Assembly (NCBI RefSeq): GCF_900078705.1
Contig: NZ_FKIF01000002.1
Span: 682,001-746,000, forward strand
Reading direction: 5' to 3'
DNA from: Bordetella ansorpii
GTDB taxonomy: Bacteria > Pseudomonadota > Gammaproteobacteria > Burkholderiales > Burkholderiaceae_B
DNA: 64,000 nucleotides
Shown: positions 1 through 7,747 of the stretch, one piece after another
How the letters are laid out: each line of letters opens with the position of its first letter
Position numbering within the stretch: the first letter of the stretch is position 1
Program-made: the position numbers and the translations under genes
Notes under the pieces: generated by a model
What the model was told of the DNA's origin: nothing
What the model saw: the letters and a program-made list of their open reading frames with translations, nothing else
Databases searched by the model: none

Positions 1-297
1 GTAGTGCGCCAGCCGCGCGTCCAGATGCGCCACCTGGGCTTCGGCCAGGGCCACGTGGCCAGGAATGCTCAGTTCGGCGCCCAGGTCGAACAGGTCGTTC
101 TGGATGGCGCGCAGATCCGCCGCAACGTCGTCTGGCAACGTCTCGGCGCACAGCACGCCCAGCGTGCTGTTCAGTTCGTCCACGTCGCCCAGCGCGGCGA
201 TGCGCGGGGCATCCTTGCCAGTGCGCGTGCCATCGCCCAGGCCGGTGGTGCCGTCGTCGCCGGTGCGGGTGGCGATCACGGAAAGACGGTTGGCCAT
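1..297 (-). CDS. PduO-type ATP:cob(I)alamin adenosyltransferase (N-terminal part)
   Basis: Transfers the adenosyl group of ATP to cob(I)alamin, making coenzyme B12 in the cytoplasm. Only the first 99 codons lie in the window; the reading frame is still open at base 1. The protein begins MANRLSVIATRTGDDGTTGL, the family's N-terminal ATP-binding signature (TRTGDDGTTGLGDG), followed by the DELNS motif near residue 40. The ATG has a purine-rich GGAGAC upstream. No cobalamin biosynthesis gene is adjacent, so this may serve salvage. The identification rests on motif recognition, and the C-terminal half cannot be checked here. Confidence 0.85.
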   Translation of the reverse strand, partial: MANRLSVIATRTGDDGTTGLGDGTRTGKDAPRIAALGDVDELNSTLGVLCAETLPDDVAADLRAIQNDLFDLGAELSIPGHVALAEAQVAHLDARLAHY

Positions 298-481
298 GCG
301 GGTCTCCTGGTGAGGTGAAGGGGGCAATCCTAGCACTGCGGGGGCCAGCCGGCCGCGCGCCATCCGGGCGGCACGCCAGGTACCGGCCTGTAATCCGCTG
401 TAGCGCCAATATGTGCCCCGATGCGCATCGTGCACAGCCGCGTGCGCTATGCTGGACGCTGACATGCAGGAGGGTTTGCGC

Positions 482-778
482 ATGAATTTTTCTTTTCGAC
501 AAGGCGCCGCCGCCGCGGCGCTCATCGTGGCCGCGGCCGTTGCGCCCGCGGCCCATGCCCAGCAGGCCAGCGCCAGCGGTGAAGTGCGCCGGGTGGACCA
601 GGCCGGCGGCAAGGTCACGCTCAAGCACGATGCCATTTCCGAACTCGAGCTGCCGGCGATGACGCTGGTGTACCAGGCCGATCCGGCGCTGCTGGCTGGC
701 ATCAAGCCGGGCGACAAGGTCAGCTTCACCGCCGAACGCAAGGACGGCAAGTACGTGGTGACCAAGATCTCGAAATAG
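482..778 (+). CDS. CusF-like periplasmic copper-binding protein, variant metal site
   Basis: A 98-residue exported protein with a signal peptide of about 26 residues ending AHAQQ, followed by one small beta-barrel domain of the CusF/CusB C-terminal type. The conserved core reads KVTLKHDAI followed by LELPAMTLVY. In CusF the Cu(I)/Ag(I) site is His-Trp-Met-Met. Here the His (KHD) and the first Met (PAM) are kept, while the Trp is Leu and the second Met is Leu. The chosen ATG follows a good AGGAGG, although an in-frame start exists at 413. It stands alone, without CusABC genes next to it. Metal binding is inferred and may be weakened or altered. Confidence 0.7.
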   Translation: MNFSFRQGAAAAALIVAAAVAPAAHAQQASASGEVRRVDQAGGKVTLKHDAISELELPAMTLVYQADPALLAGIKPGDKVSFTAERKDGKYVVTKISK

Positions 779-834
779 CCCTGGCCTTTGCCATCGGGCA
801 TGCGGTGGGCTATCGGCGCCAATGCCCTCCCGGC

Positions 835-2169
835 TTACAGCACGTAGCGCGCCAGATCCTGGCTGCCGGCCGTCTCGGCCAGTTGCTCGTCCACGTAGGC
901 CGCGTCGATCTTCACCGTGTGCGCGCCGCGCGTGCTGGCGTCGAAGGACAGGTCTTCCAGCAGTTTTTCCATCACCGTGTACAGGCGGCGTGCGCCGATG
1001 TTCTCGGTGCGTTCGTTCACCGAGAAGGCCAGCTCGGCCAGGCGGGCGATGCCGTCGTCGGTGAACTCCAGCGTGACGTCCTCGGTGGCCAGCAGCGCCG
1101 TGTATTGCTTGATCAGCGATGCGTCGGTGTCGGACAGGATGCTGATGAAATCCTTGGCGGTCAGCGAATCCAGTTCGACGCGGATGGGAAAGCGGCCCTG
1201 CAGCTCGGGAATCAGGTCGGACGGACGCGCCAGGTGGAAGGCGCCCGAGGCGATGAACAGGATGTGATCCGTGCGCACCATGCCGTAGCGCGTATTCACC
1301 GTGGTGCCCTCGACCAGCGGCAGCAGGTCGCGCTGCACGCCCTGGCGCGACACGTCGGCGCCGCCGCTTTCCTGGCGCGCGGCGATCTTGTCGATCTCGT
1401 CCAGGAACACGATGCCGTTCTGCTCGACGTTGGCCACGGCCACCGCGCGCAGGTCTTCCTCGTTGACGCGCTTGGCGGCCTCTTCCTCGACGATCAGCTT
1501 GAAGGCTTCCTTCACCTTCATCTTCTTGGGCTTCTTCTTGTCCTTGGCCAGGCCCGCGAACATGCCGCGCAACTGTTCCGCCATTTCTTCCATGCCGGGG
1601 GGCGTCATCACGTCCATCTGCGGCATGGGCTGGGCGACTTCGATCTCGATCTCGAGATCGTCGATCTTGCCTTCGCGCAGGCGCTTGCGGAAGGTCTGGC
1701 GGGCCGTGCCGTCCTCACCGCGCTCCGGGTCGCCGGTGGCGGTGCGGGCCGGCGGCAGCAGCGCGTCGAGGATGCGGTCTTCGGCCGCGTCTTCAGCGTG
1801 GCTGCGCACGCGGCGCATCTCGATCTCGCGCGTCTGCTTGATGGAGTATTCGGTGAGGTCGCGGATGATGGTGTCCACGTCGCGGCCCACGTAACCCACC
1901 TCGGTGAACTTGGTGGCCTCGATCTTGATGAAGGGCGCGTTGGCCAGTTTGGCCAGGCGGCGCGCGATCTCGGTCTTGCCCACGCCGGTGGGACCGATCA
2001 TCAGGATGTTCTTGGGATGGATTTCGTGGCGCAGCGGTTCGGCGACCTGCTGGCGGCGCCAGCGGTTGCGCAGCGCCACGGCCACCGCGCGCTTGGCGCG
2101 GTTCTGGCCGATGATGAACTTGTCGAGTTCGGAGACGATCTCTCCGGGAGTCATGGTCGATGCGGACAT
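835..2169 (-). CDS. hslU: HslU, ATPase subunit of the HslUV protease
   Basis: AAA+ unfoldase that feeds substrates to HslV. The 444-residue protein matches the usual HslU length. It has the N-terminal [17 protein letters not shown] signature, Walker A GPTGVGKT at residues 59-66, Walker [11 protein letters not shown] in the second half, the inserted I domain between them, and the C-terminal LARYVL tail that docks into HslV. The start was set at [10 protein letters not shown] by homology; an upstream in-frame ATG would add eight residues. It lies 64 nt behind hslV on the same strand, so both are probably transcribed from the heat-shock promoter in front of hslV. Confidence 0.97.
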   Translation of the reverse strand: MSASTMTPGEIVSELDKFIIGQNRAKRAVAVALRNRWRRQQVAEPLRHEIHPKNILMIGPTGVGKTEIARRLAKLANAPFIKIEATKFTEVGYVGRDVDTIIRDLTEYSIKQTREIEMRRVRSHAEDAAEDRILDALLPPARTATGDPERGEDGTARQTFRKRLREGKIDDLEIEIEVAQPMPQMDVMTPPGMEEMAEQLRGMFAGLAKDKKKPKKMKVKEAFKLIVEEEAAKRVNEEDLRAVAVANVEQNGIVFLDEIDKIAARQESGGADVSRQGVQRDLLPLVEGTTVNTRYGMVRTDHILFIASGAFHLARPSDLIPELQGRFPIRVELDSLTAKDFISILSDTDASLIKQYTALLATEDVTLEFTDDGIARLAELAFSVNERTENIGARRLYTVMEKLLEDLSFDASTRGAHTVKIDAAYVDEQLAETAGSQDLARYVL

Positions 2170-2233
2170 GTGGAATTCCAGAGTGGCGGGCAAGGCGCGG
2201 GCGGATGGACGCGCGCCAGCGGGCGGCCGGGGC

Positions 2234-2773
2234 TTATTCGCCCAGCGTTTCGATCACGTGGTTCTGGTTGGTGTAGATGCACAGGTCGCCGGCGATCTCC
2301 AGCGACTGCTTGACGATGGCTTCGGGCGCGAGCTCGGTGTTGCGCAGCAGGGCCAGCGCGGCCGATTGCGCATAGGCGCCGCCGGAGCCGATGGCGGCCA
2401 GGCCGTGTTCGGGCTCCAGCACGTCGCCGTTGCCGGTGAGCACAAGGGTGTGCTCGGCATCGGCCACGATCAGCATGGCCTCGAGGCGCCGCAGCACGCG
2501 GTCGGTGCGCCAGTCGCGCGTCAGTTCGACGGCGGCGCGCATCAGGTGGCCCTGGTGCTTTTCGAGCTTGGCTTCGAAGCGTTCCTGCAGGGTGAATGCG
2601 TCGGCGGTGGCGCCGGCGAAACCTGCCAGGACCTTGTCGTGGTACAGGCGTCGGATCTTGCGCGCCGTGCCCTTGATGATGATGTTGCCCAGCGTGACCT
2701 GTCCGTCACCTCCCAGCGCGACGTGGTTGCCGCGGCGGACACAGACGATGGTGGTAGCGTGAAATTGTTCCAT
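2234..2773 (-). CDS. hslV: HslV, peptidase subunit of the HslUV protease
   Basis: Threonine peptidase of the bacterial proteasome-like HslUV complex. The protein of 179 residues begins [15 protein letters not shown]. Removal of the first residues exposes the catalytic Thr in the TTIVCVRR motif, and GGDGQVTLG follows as in the family. The ATG is preceded by AAGGAAGG at suitable spacing. It is first in an hslV-hslU operon with a sigma32-type promoter directly upstream. The same window holds a second, unrelated proteasome-fold gene (Anbu, 32689-33555). Confidence 0.97.
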   Translation of the reverse strand: MEQFHATTIVCVRRGNHVALGGDGQVTLGNIIIKGTARKIRRLYHDKVLAGFAGATADAFTLQERFEAKLEKHQGHLMRAAVELTRDWRTDRVLRRLEAMLIVADAEHTLVLTGNGDVLEPEHGLAAIGSGGAYAQSAALALLRNTELAPEAIVKQSLEIAGDLCIYTNQNHVIETLGE

Positions 2774-2798
2774 GCGCTTTCCTTCCTTTGAGGGAAGT

Positions 2799-2826
2799 AC
2801 GTGGGGATGGCGCGGGGGATTTCAAG
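2799..2826 (-). promoter_or_regulatory. Sigma32 (heat-shock) promoter of hslVU
   Basis: On the minus strand the sequence reads CTTGAAA, 13 nt, then CCCCACGT. This is a close match to the sigma32 consensus (CTTGAAA, 13-15 nt, CCCCATNT). It ends 26 nt before the hslV ATG, giving a short leader that contains the ribosome binding site. Confidence 0.75.
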
Positions 2827-2945
2827 CTTTTGTGCTGTTCACCAACTTGGCCCACCACTCAGCGAACTGTATCCTGTACTTCTGTGCTTTTGTATTACCC
2901 GTGTGCCGGATTTTATCTCTTCGCCGTGGCATGCCGTTGCGCAGC

Positions 2946-2976
2946 AAAAAGGCCATACCGATATCGGCATGGTCTT
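2946..2976 (-). terminator. Intrinsic terminator after dksA
   Basis: A hairpin whose centre is the perfect palindrome CCGATATCGG, flanked by GCCAT/ATGG(T)C arms. On the minus strand it is followed by a run of five T. It sits about 30 nt past the dksA stop codon. Confidence 0.7.
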
Positions 2977-3007
2977 TCCTGGGTATTGCGGCAGCAGTTT
3001 ACGGGGG

Positions 3008-3472
3008 TCAGTCGCCGTACAGCTTCTGGCGCATCTCGCGGCGCTCCTGGGCTTCCAGCGACAGGGTGGCCGTGGGGCGGGCCAGCAGGCGCGGGATGCC
3101 GATGGGCTCGCCGGTTTCTTCGCACCAGCCGTATTCGCCGCTATCGATGCGGGCGATGGCCTGTTGCACTTTCTTCAGCAGCTTGCGTTCGCGGTCGCGC
3201 GTGCGCAGCTCCAGCGCGTGCTCTTCCTCGATGGTGGCGCGGTCGGCGGGATCGGGCACGAACTGCGTTTCGCGCAGGTGCTCGGTGGTTTCGCCGGCGT
3301 TGGCCAGGATGTCCTGCTCGAGTTGCTTGAGGCGCTCCTTGAAGAACGCCAGTTGGCGGTCGTTCATGTAGTCGGCCTCGGTCATGGCCAGCAATTCCTG
3401 TTCGCTGGGCAGATCAATCGCCGTTTCGTTCGCCGACTTGCTTGATTTCTTGGTTGCTGCCTTGGTAGCCAT
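3008..3472 (-). CDS. dksA: DksA, RNA polymerase-binding transcription factor
   Basis: Cofactor of ppGpp that acts through the RNA polymerase secondary channel. 154 residues with a long coiled coil; the tip motif DPADRA at residues 74-79 carries the catalytic-type Asp and Ala. The C-terminal globular domain reads GWCEETGEPIG followed by ARPTATLSLEAQERR. Only one of the four zinc-finger cysteines of the E. coli type remains (Cys117). From memory this zinc-independent form is usual for betaproteobacteria. The start at MATKAATKK was chosen because upstream in-frame codons show no family similarity. It lies 147 nt downstream of the COG0523 gene and has its own terminator. Confidence 0.93.
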   Translation of the reverse strand: MATKAATKKSSKSANETAIDLPSEQELLAMTEADYMNDRQLAFFKERLKQLEQDILANAGETTEHLRETQFVPDPADRATIEEEHALELRTRDRERKLLKKVQQAIARIDSGEYGWCEETGEPIGIPRLLARPTATLSLEAQERREMRQKLYGD

Positions 3473-3619
3473 GAAAACACTCCAAATGATCGATCCGGGC
3501 GCGGTGTGAAATCGCACCGGCTGGACCGTATAACCTGTTGTAGCGGCGCTAAGCGATCCTCGCACTACGTTCTTGTACTTTGCGTTGCGGCATTGCGCGC
3601 AGCGCCTGCCTGGACGGGA

Positions 3620-4684
3620 TCAGCCGGCCAGGCACTGCTCCAGGCCACGGGTGAAGATTTCCTGGGGCAGCTTTCGGCCGATGAAGACCATCTTGGTGTT
3701 GGGCTTCTCGGACGACGTCCAGGGTTTGCCGGGTTCGGCGCCCATCATCATGTGCACACCCTGGAACAACATGCGGCGGTTGATGCCCTTCATGTACAGA
3801 ATGCCCTTGTAGCGCAGCAGGTCGGGACCGTAGACCTGCACCACGCCGCCCAGGAATTCTTCCAGGCGCGCCGGATCGAAAGGCTTGTTCGAGCGGAACA
3901 CGAACGCGCCGATATCGTCGTTGTGATGATGGTGGTGATGGTGATGCGCGTGATCGCAGTGGTCGCCGCAATCGTCGCCGTGATCGTGCGCCGCGTCGGG
4001 GTGGTCGTCGGCCAGGAAATCGGGATCGATGTCCAGGATCGAGTTCAGGTTGAAGCCGCTGATGTCGATGATGGACTTGAGATCGGCTTCGCCGAAGTGC
4101 ACCGGGGTGATCGGGGCGCGCGGGTTGATCTTCAACAGGCGGGCGCGCAGCGCTTCGTAGTCGACGTCGTTGACCAGGTCTCTCTTGGAGACCAGGATGC
4201 GGTCGGCGAAACCGACCTGTTTCTGGGCTTCGTCCTGGGCATCGAGCGTGGCCATGCCGTGCTTGGCGTCGACCACCGTGACCACCGCGTCCAGGCGGTA
4301 GTACTCGGCGATGTCGTCATCCATGAAGAACGTCTGGCACACGGGGCCCGGGTTGGCCATGCCGGTGGTTTCGATGATGACGCGTTCGAACGTGAGTTCG
4401 CCGGCTTCGCGCTTGGCGCGCAGCTCGGACAGGGTGCGCATCAGGTCGCCGCGCACGGTGCAGCACACGCAACCGTTGGACAGCTCGATGATCTCTTCGT
4501 CGCGGTCTTGCACGAGGAGGTCGTTGTCGATGCTTTCCGGTCCGAATTCGTTTTCGATGACCGCGATGCGGCGACCGTGGTATTCGGTGAGGATGCGTTT
4601 GAGCAGGGTCGTCTTGCCGGCACCGAGAAAGCCGGTGAGGATGGTGACGGGAACCATTGTGTCCACACTGCGCGGGGTATTCAT
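3620..4684 (-). CDS. COG0523 GTPase / zinc metallochaperone (CobW-like)
   Basis: G3E-family GTPase, 354 residues. The P-loop GFLGAGKTT is at residues 18-26 and the family metal-binding motif CVCC within [11 protein letters not shown] at residues 72-75. A long histidine-rich loop containing eight consecutive His lies around residues 235-265. COG0523 proteins of this kind deliver or allocate zinc or another metal using GTP hydrolysis. Location 357 nt downstream of zur on the same strand supports zinc rather than cobalamin as the context. I found no convincing Zur box directly upstream. A second possible start is MVPVTILTG, nine residues downstream. Confidence 0.85.
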   Translation of the reverse strand: MNTPRSVDTMVPVTILTGFLGAGKTTLLKRILTEYHGRRIAVIENEFGPESIDNDLLVQDRDEEIIELSNGCVCCTVRGDLMRTLSELRAKREAGELTFERVIIETTGMANPGPVCQTFFMDDDIAEYYRLDAVVTVVDAKHGMATLDAQDEAQKQVGFADRILVSKRDLVNDVDYEALRARLLKINPRAPITPVHFGEADLKSIIDISGFNLNSILDIDPDFLADDHPDAAHDHGDDCGDHCDHAHHHHHHHHNDDIGAFVFRSNKPFDPARLEEFLGGVVQVYGPDLLRYKGILYMKGINRRMLFQGVHMMMGAEPGKPWTSSEKPNTKMVFIGRKLPQEIFTRGLEQCLAG

Positions 4685-5041
4685 GGCGAAGCTTGCAAGC
4701 TAGTTTCGGGGGGCTCGCGCAAGGCGCGCCGCCGAGTGGTGGGACCGACTAATCGCCGACCGGACGCAGGATTACAGCACAGTCGGGGGCACTGGGCAAA
4801 CCCCTGGAAGACCCTGCAATCCCGATCGGCAACTTACGGCAATATCCGACCATATTTCACGCCGGATGCCGGGAGAAAACGGTAAATGGGGGCGGAGTGC
4901 GAAAATTCAAGAGGGGTCCGACCCGCGCATCGCCGCCCCATCGCGCGAGAGGCCGTTCGGGCAGCCTTAGCAAGCGGCATGCCTGAGGCAGGCGCGCGCA
5001 CGCCCCCCTGTCGACCACCCAATCAGATAGCGCCCGCCGTT
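4685..5041 (-). other. Gene-free interval between zur and the COG0523 gene
   Basis: 357 nt with no plausible coding frame on either strand; the short open frames are low-complexity shadows. I searched it for a Zur-box-like palindrome (TGTTAT-N3-ATAACA) and found none. It must hold the COG0523 promoter unless that gene is read through from zur. Confidence 0.5.
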
Positions 5042-5554
5042 TCAGTGCGGGTGGGCGTGGCCATGGTGGTGGCCCTGTTCGGCCGGCGCATCCTTCTGGC
5101 ACTGCGGGCACAAGGCGCGGATTTCGGTTTCGTGCGTCGCCAGGGCGTAGCCCGTCCGTGCCACGCGTTCGGCCAGTTGGCGGCTCATGACGGGGTCGCT
5201 GAGTTCGGCCACCGCGCCGCAGCGGGTGCAGACCACCAGCAGGTCGTGCGGCGCGCCGGCCGCGTCATGGCAGGCGCTCCAGGCGTTGACTGCGTCCAGC
5301 CGGTGTACCAGGCCCTCTTCCATCAGGAAATCCAGGGCGCGGTAGACCGTGGGAGGCGCGGCGCCGGGATGCACTGCGCGCATGGCTTCGAGCAGTTCGT
5401 ACGCCTTCAGGCTGCGGCCATGGCGCAGCAGCAGTTCGAGCACCTTGCGGCGGATGGGCGTGAGACGGCGGCCCCGTTCGGCGCACAGGGTCTCGGCCAG
5501 CGCGAGTTGCTCGCTGACGGCATCGGGCCGGGTGGTATCGGACGGGGCGGACAT
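5042..5554 (-). CDS. zur: Zur, zinc-responsive Fur-family repressor
   Basis: 170 residues. An N-terminal winged helix contains LTPIRRKVLELLLRHG and the family PPTVYRALDFLMEEGLVHRL segment. The dimerisation and metal domain follows, with CTRCG and CPQC pairs forming the structural zinc site, and the protein ends in a His-rich tail (HHHGHAHPH). The Fur family also includes Fur, Mur and Nur. The choice of Zur rests on the neighbours (COG0523 chaperone, His-rich transporter, ZnuD-type receptor) and on the two Zur-box-like palindromes. It is divergent from the DUF1007 gene with one such site between them, so autoregulation is likely. Confidence 0.88.
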   Translation of the reverse strand: MSAPSDTTRPDAVSEQLALAETLCAERGRRLTPIRRKVLELLLRHGRSLKAYELLEAMRAVHPGAAPPTVYRALDFLMEEGLVHRLDAVNAWSACHDAAGAPHDLLVVCTRCGAVAELSDPVMSRQLAERVARTGYALATHETEIRALCPQCQKDAPAEQGHHHGHAHPH

Positions 5555-5656
5555 GGTGATGTGGATGGCGAGTAGGCTGCGGGGCGGACGGGCGCCGCCA
5601 AAGCCGGACGGTAGCAGAAATAGCCGCGTCGCGGGAAGCGCGTCTGGCCGCTAACT

Positions 5657-5671
5657 TGTTATGATATAACA
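5657..5671. promoter_or_regulatory. Zur-box-like operator between zur and the DUF1007 gene
   Basis: The 15-bp palindrome TGTTATGATATAACA lies in the divergent intergenic region and matches the AT-rich Zur box pattern in an otherwise GC-rich sequence. A -10-like TATGAT is embedded in it, so occupancy would block transcription. Confidence 0.75.
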
Positions 5672-5710
5672 TAAAATTTCGTGCATCCGCTTTCTGCGCC
5701 GCCGCTTTCC

Positions 5711-6460
5711 ATGCCTTTGCATCCTTCCGCTTCTTCTTTCGTGCGAGTGCGCGCGGCGCGTTCCGGGTACCGTCCGGCCCGATTTGGCATGGCACTGCGG
5801 CGCCGCCTGGCGATGCTCGCCGCCGGCCTTGGCGCGGCGGTGGCCGCGCCTGCCGCGCTGGGGCATCCTCATATGTGGATCGATGCGCGCGCCACGCTGG
5901 TGTTCGATGCGCAGGGCCGCATGGCGGCCATCCGGCAGTTCTGGCGTTTCGACGAGATGTTCGCCGCGTATGCCGCTCAGGGCCTGCCCACGGAAAAGGA
6001 CGGCACCCTGTCGGCCAAGACCATGCAGGCCATGGCCGATGACTGGATGCAGGCACTGGGCGAGCCGATCTCGCATTTCTTCACCACCGTCGAGGTGGAC
6101 GGCCACAGGCAGGTCTTCGGCAAGCCGCGCGAGGCGCGCGTCACGCGCGACGCCAAGGGCCTGCTGGCGCTGTCGTTCGTGCTGCCGCTGGCCAAGCCCG
6201 CGGCGCCGGGCGGCAAGGGCGTCAAGGTCGACGTGTTCGATCCGACGTATTTCGTGGCCTATGCCTTCGACGAGCCCAATGCGGTCACGCTGCAGGCCGC
6301 GCCGGCGGGCTGCAAGCAGACCTACCGTCCGCCCAGGCCGCTGGATTGGAAGACCATGCAGGAACTGGCCGCCATCCCGGCCGACGCCGATGGACTGCCC
6401 GAGGAACTGCTGGCCATCACCAAGGGCCTGACGCATCGCATCGAGGTCGCATGCTCGTGA
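5711..6460 (+). CDS. DUF1007 family periplasmic protein, Zur-linked
   Basis: About 249 residues from the ATG at 5711; other in-frame starts are GTG 5681 and ATG 5789. None has a clear ribosome binding site. The ATG at 5789 places a signal peptide (MALRRRLAMLAAGLGAAVAA) directly at the N-terminus. The exported part starts GHPHMWIDARATLVFDAQG, the DUF1007 hallmark with its HPH motif. DUF1007 proteins are regularly paired with NicO-type metal transporters. Here the stop overlaps the transporter start by 10 nt, so the two are translationally coupled. The Zur box upstream suggests zinc-dependent repression. The molecular role is not known; a metal-delivery role is inference. Confidence 0.75.
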   Translation: MPLHPSASSFVRVRAARSGYRPARFGMALRRRLAMLAAGLGAAVAAPAALGHPHMWIDARATLVFDAQGRMAAIRQFWRFDEMFAAYAAQGLPTEKDGTLSAKTMQAMADDWMQALGEPISHFFTTVEVDGHRQVFGKPREARVTRDAKGLLALSFVLPLAKPAAPGGKGVKVDVFDPTYFVAYAFDEPNAVTLQAAPAGCKQTYRPPRPLDWKTMQELAAIPADADGLPEELLAITKGLTHRIEVACS

Positions 6461-7524
6461 GGCGTGGCGGGGCCGGCGCGTGGGCAGCCGGCATGGTGAT
6501 GGCGCTGCTGGCCGTGGCGCCGGTGATCGCGATGGCGGCGCATCCGTTCGGCGTGCCCGAGGCGGGCGGCGCGGGCGGCGGATCCGGCTGGCTGTCGGGC
6601 GTGTTCGCCCAGGTGTCGATGTGGCAATCGCATTTCTACCGCCAACTGACCGGCGCGATGCGTGCCTGGCAGGCGGAGGGCGGCGCCGGCTGGACGCTGA
6701 TCGGGCTGTCGTTCGCGTATGGCATTTTCCACGCATTGGGACCCGGGCATGGCAAGGCGGTGATCTCGGCCTATGTGCTGGCCAACCGGCAGACGGCCCG
6801 CAACGGCGCGGTGCTGGCGATGGTGTCCGCGCTGATCCAGGCGCTGGTGGCGATCGTGGCGGTGGCCGTGCTGGCCTGGCTGCTGAACGTCACCGCGGCC
6901 ACCATGAACCGCGCCACGCAATGGCTGGAAACCGCGTCGTTCATGCTGATCGTGGCCTTGGGGCTGTGGCTGGTGTGGCGCAAGGCGGTGCGGCCGCTGG
7001 CGCGGGGCTGGCGGCGGCGGGGGCCGGCGCACGAACACGCTGGCGCCGAGCACGCGCACCGTCCTCTTCATTCGCACGGCCATGGGCACGCGCACGCCCA
7101 TCCGCATGCCCACGCGCACCACCCCACCCACGTCCACGACGACGACTGCGGCTGCGGCCACGCCCATGTGCCGGATCCGCGCGACGTCGAAGGCACGCCG
7201 ACCCTGCGCCGTTCGATCACGGCTCTGCTGGCGGTGGGGTTGCGGCCTTGCAGCGGGGCGCTGATCGTCCTGGTGTTCTCGCTGTCGCAGAACTTCTTCG
7301 GCGCCGGGATGGCGTCGGCCCTGGCGATGGGCCTGGGCACCGGCCTGACGGTGGCCGCGCTGGTGATGATGGCGGTGCTGGCGCGCGACACGGCCGGGCG
7401 CTTCAGCGCGGCCATGTCGACCGCATGGGCGGCGCGCCTGCGATATCTCATCGAGGCGGCCGCCGCGGTCGCCGTGCTTGCCCTGGGGGCGCTTCTACTG
7501 GGTGGACAACTGGTTACGGCCTAG
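6451..7524 (+). CDS. NicO-family metal transporter (RcnA-like) with His-rich loop
   Basis: 357 residues. It has an N-terminal signal or first membrane helix and several further transmembrane helices. The family motif HALGPGHGKAVISAYVL is followed, after a cytoplasmic or periplasmic loop rich in HxH repeats (roughly residues 190-235, ending DDDCGCGHAHV), by a second conserved GLRPCSGALIVLVF segment. NicO members move nickel or cobalt. Here coupling to a DUF1007 protein behind a Zur box, between zur and znuD, argues for zinc handling; direction of transport cannot be told from sequence. The ATG at 6451 overlaps the preceding stop. Confidence 0.78.
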   Translation: MLVRRGGAGAWAAGMVMALLAVAPVIAMAAHPFGVPEAGGAGGGSGWLSGVFAQVSMWQSHFYRQLTGAMRAWQAEGGAGWTLIGLSFAYGIFHALGPGHGKAVISAYVLANRQTARNGAVLAMVSALIQALVAIVAVAVLAWLLNVTAATMNRATQWLETASFMLIVALGLWLVWRKAVRPLARGWRRRGPAHEHAGAEHAHRPLHSHGHGHAHAHPHAHAHHPTHVHDDDCGCGHAHVPDPRDVEGTPTLRRSITALLAVGLRPCSGALIVLVFSLSQNFFGAGMASALAMGLGTGLTVAALVMMAVLARDTAGRFSAAMSTAWAARLRYLIEAAAAVAVLALGALLLGGQLVTA

Positions 7525-7687
7525 TGTGCTGTCGCCCGATGATGGCGGCTTGGCGCGGGCCAGTCCCGGCGCCGGGTCTCCGCCGCCACGACTGGCGGAC
7601 TCAGTGACGCCGCTTCGCGCTGTTCCGATCCCTTATGTGCGAGCTTTATTTGGCCTGTTTCAGGTCCTTGGGCACTCGTTCAGAGAA

Positions 7688-7706
7688 TAGTATGTTATAT
7701 CATTGC
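7688..7706 (+). promoter_or_regulatory. Zur-box-like operator of the TonB receptor gene
   Basis: Contains TATGTTATATCAT (7691-7703), a 13-mer identical to the reverse complement of the core of the zur/DUF1007 operator. It lies 45 nt before the receptor ATG. Confidence 0.7.
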
Positions 7707-7747
7707 TGAACTTGACCTGAAACAACATAACGGAAAGAGGAACCCCC

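Noticed and set aside
4685-5041. Zur box for the COG0523 gene
   Set aside because: No TGTTAT-N3-ATAACA-like palindrome in the interval; the AT-rich bits (CAATATCC, CCATATTTC) do not form a dyad.
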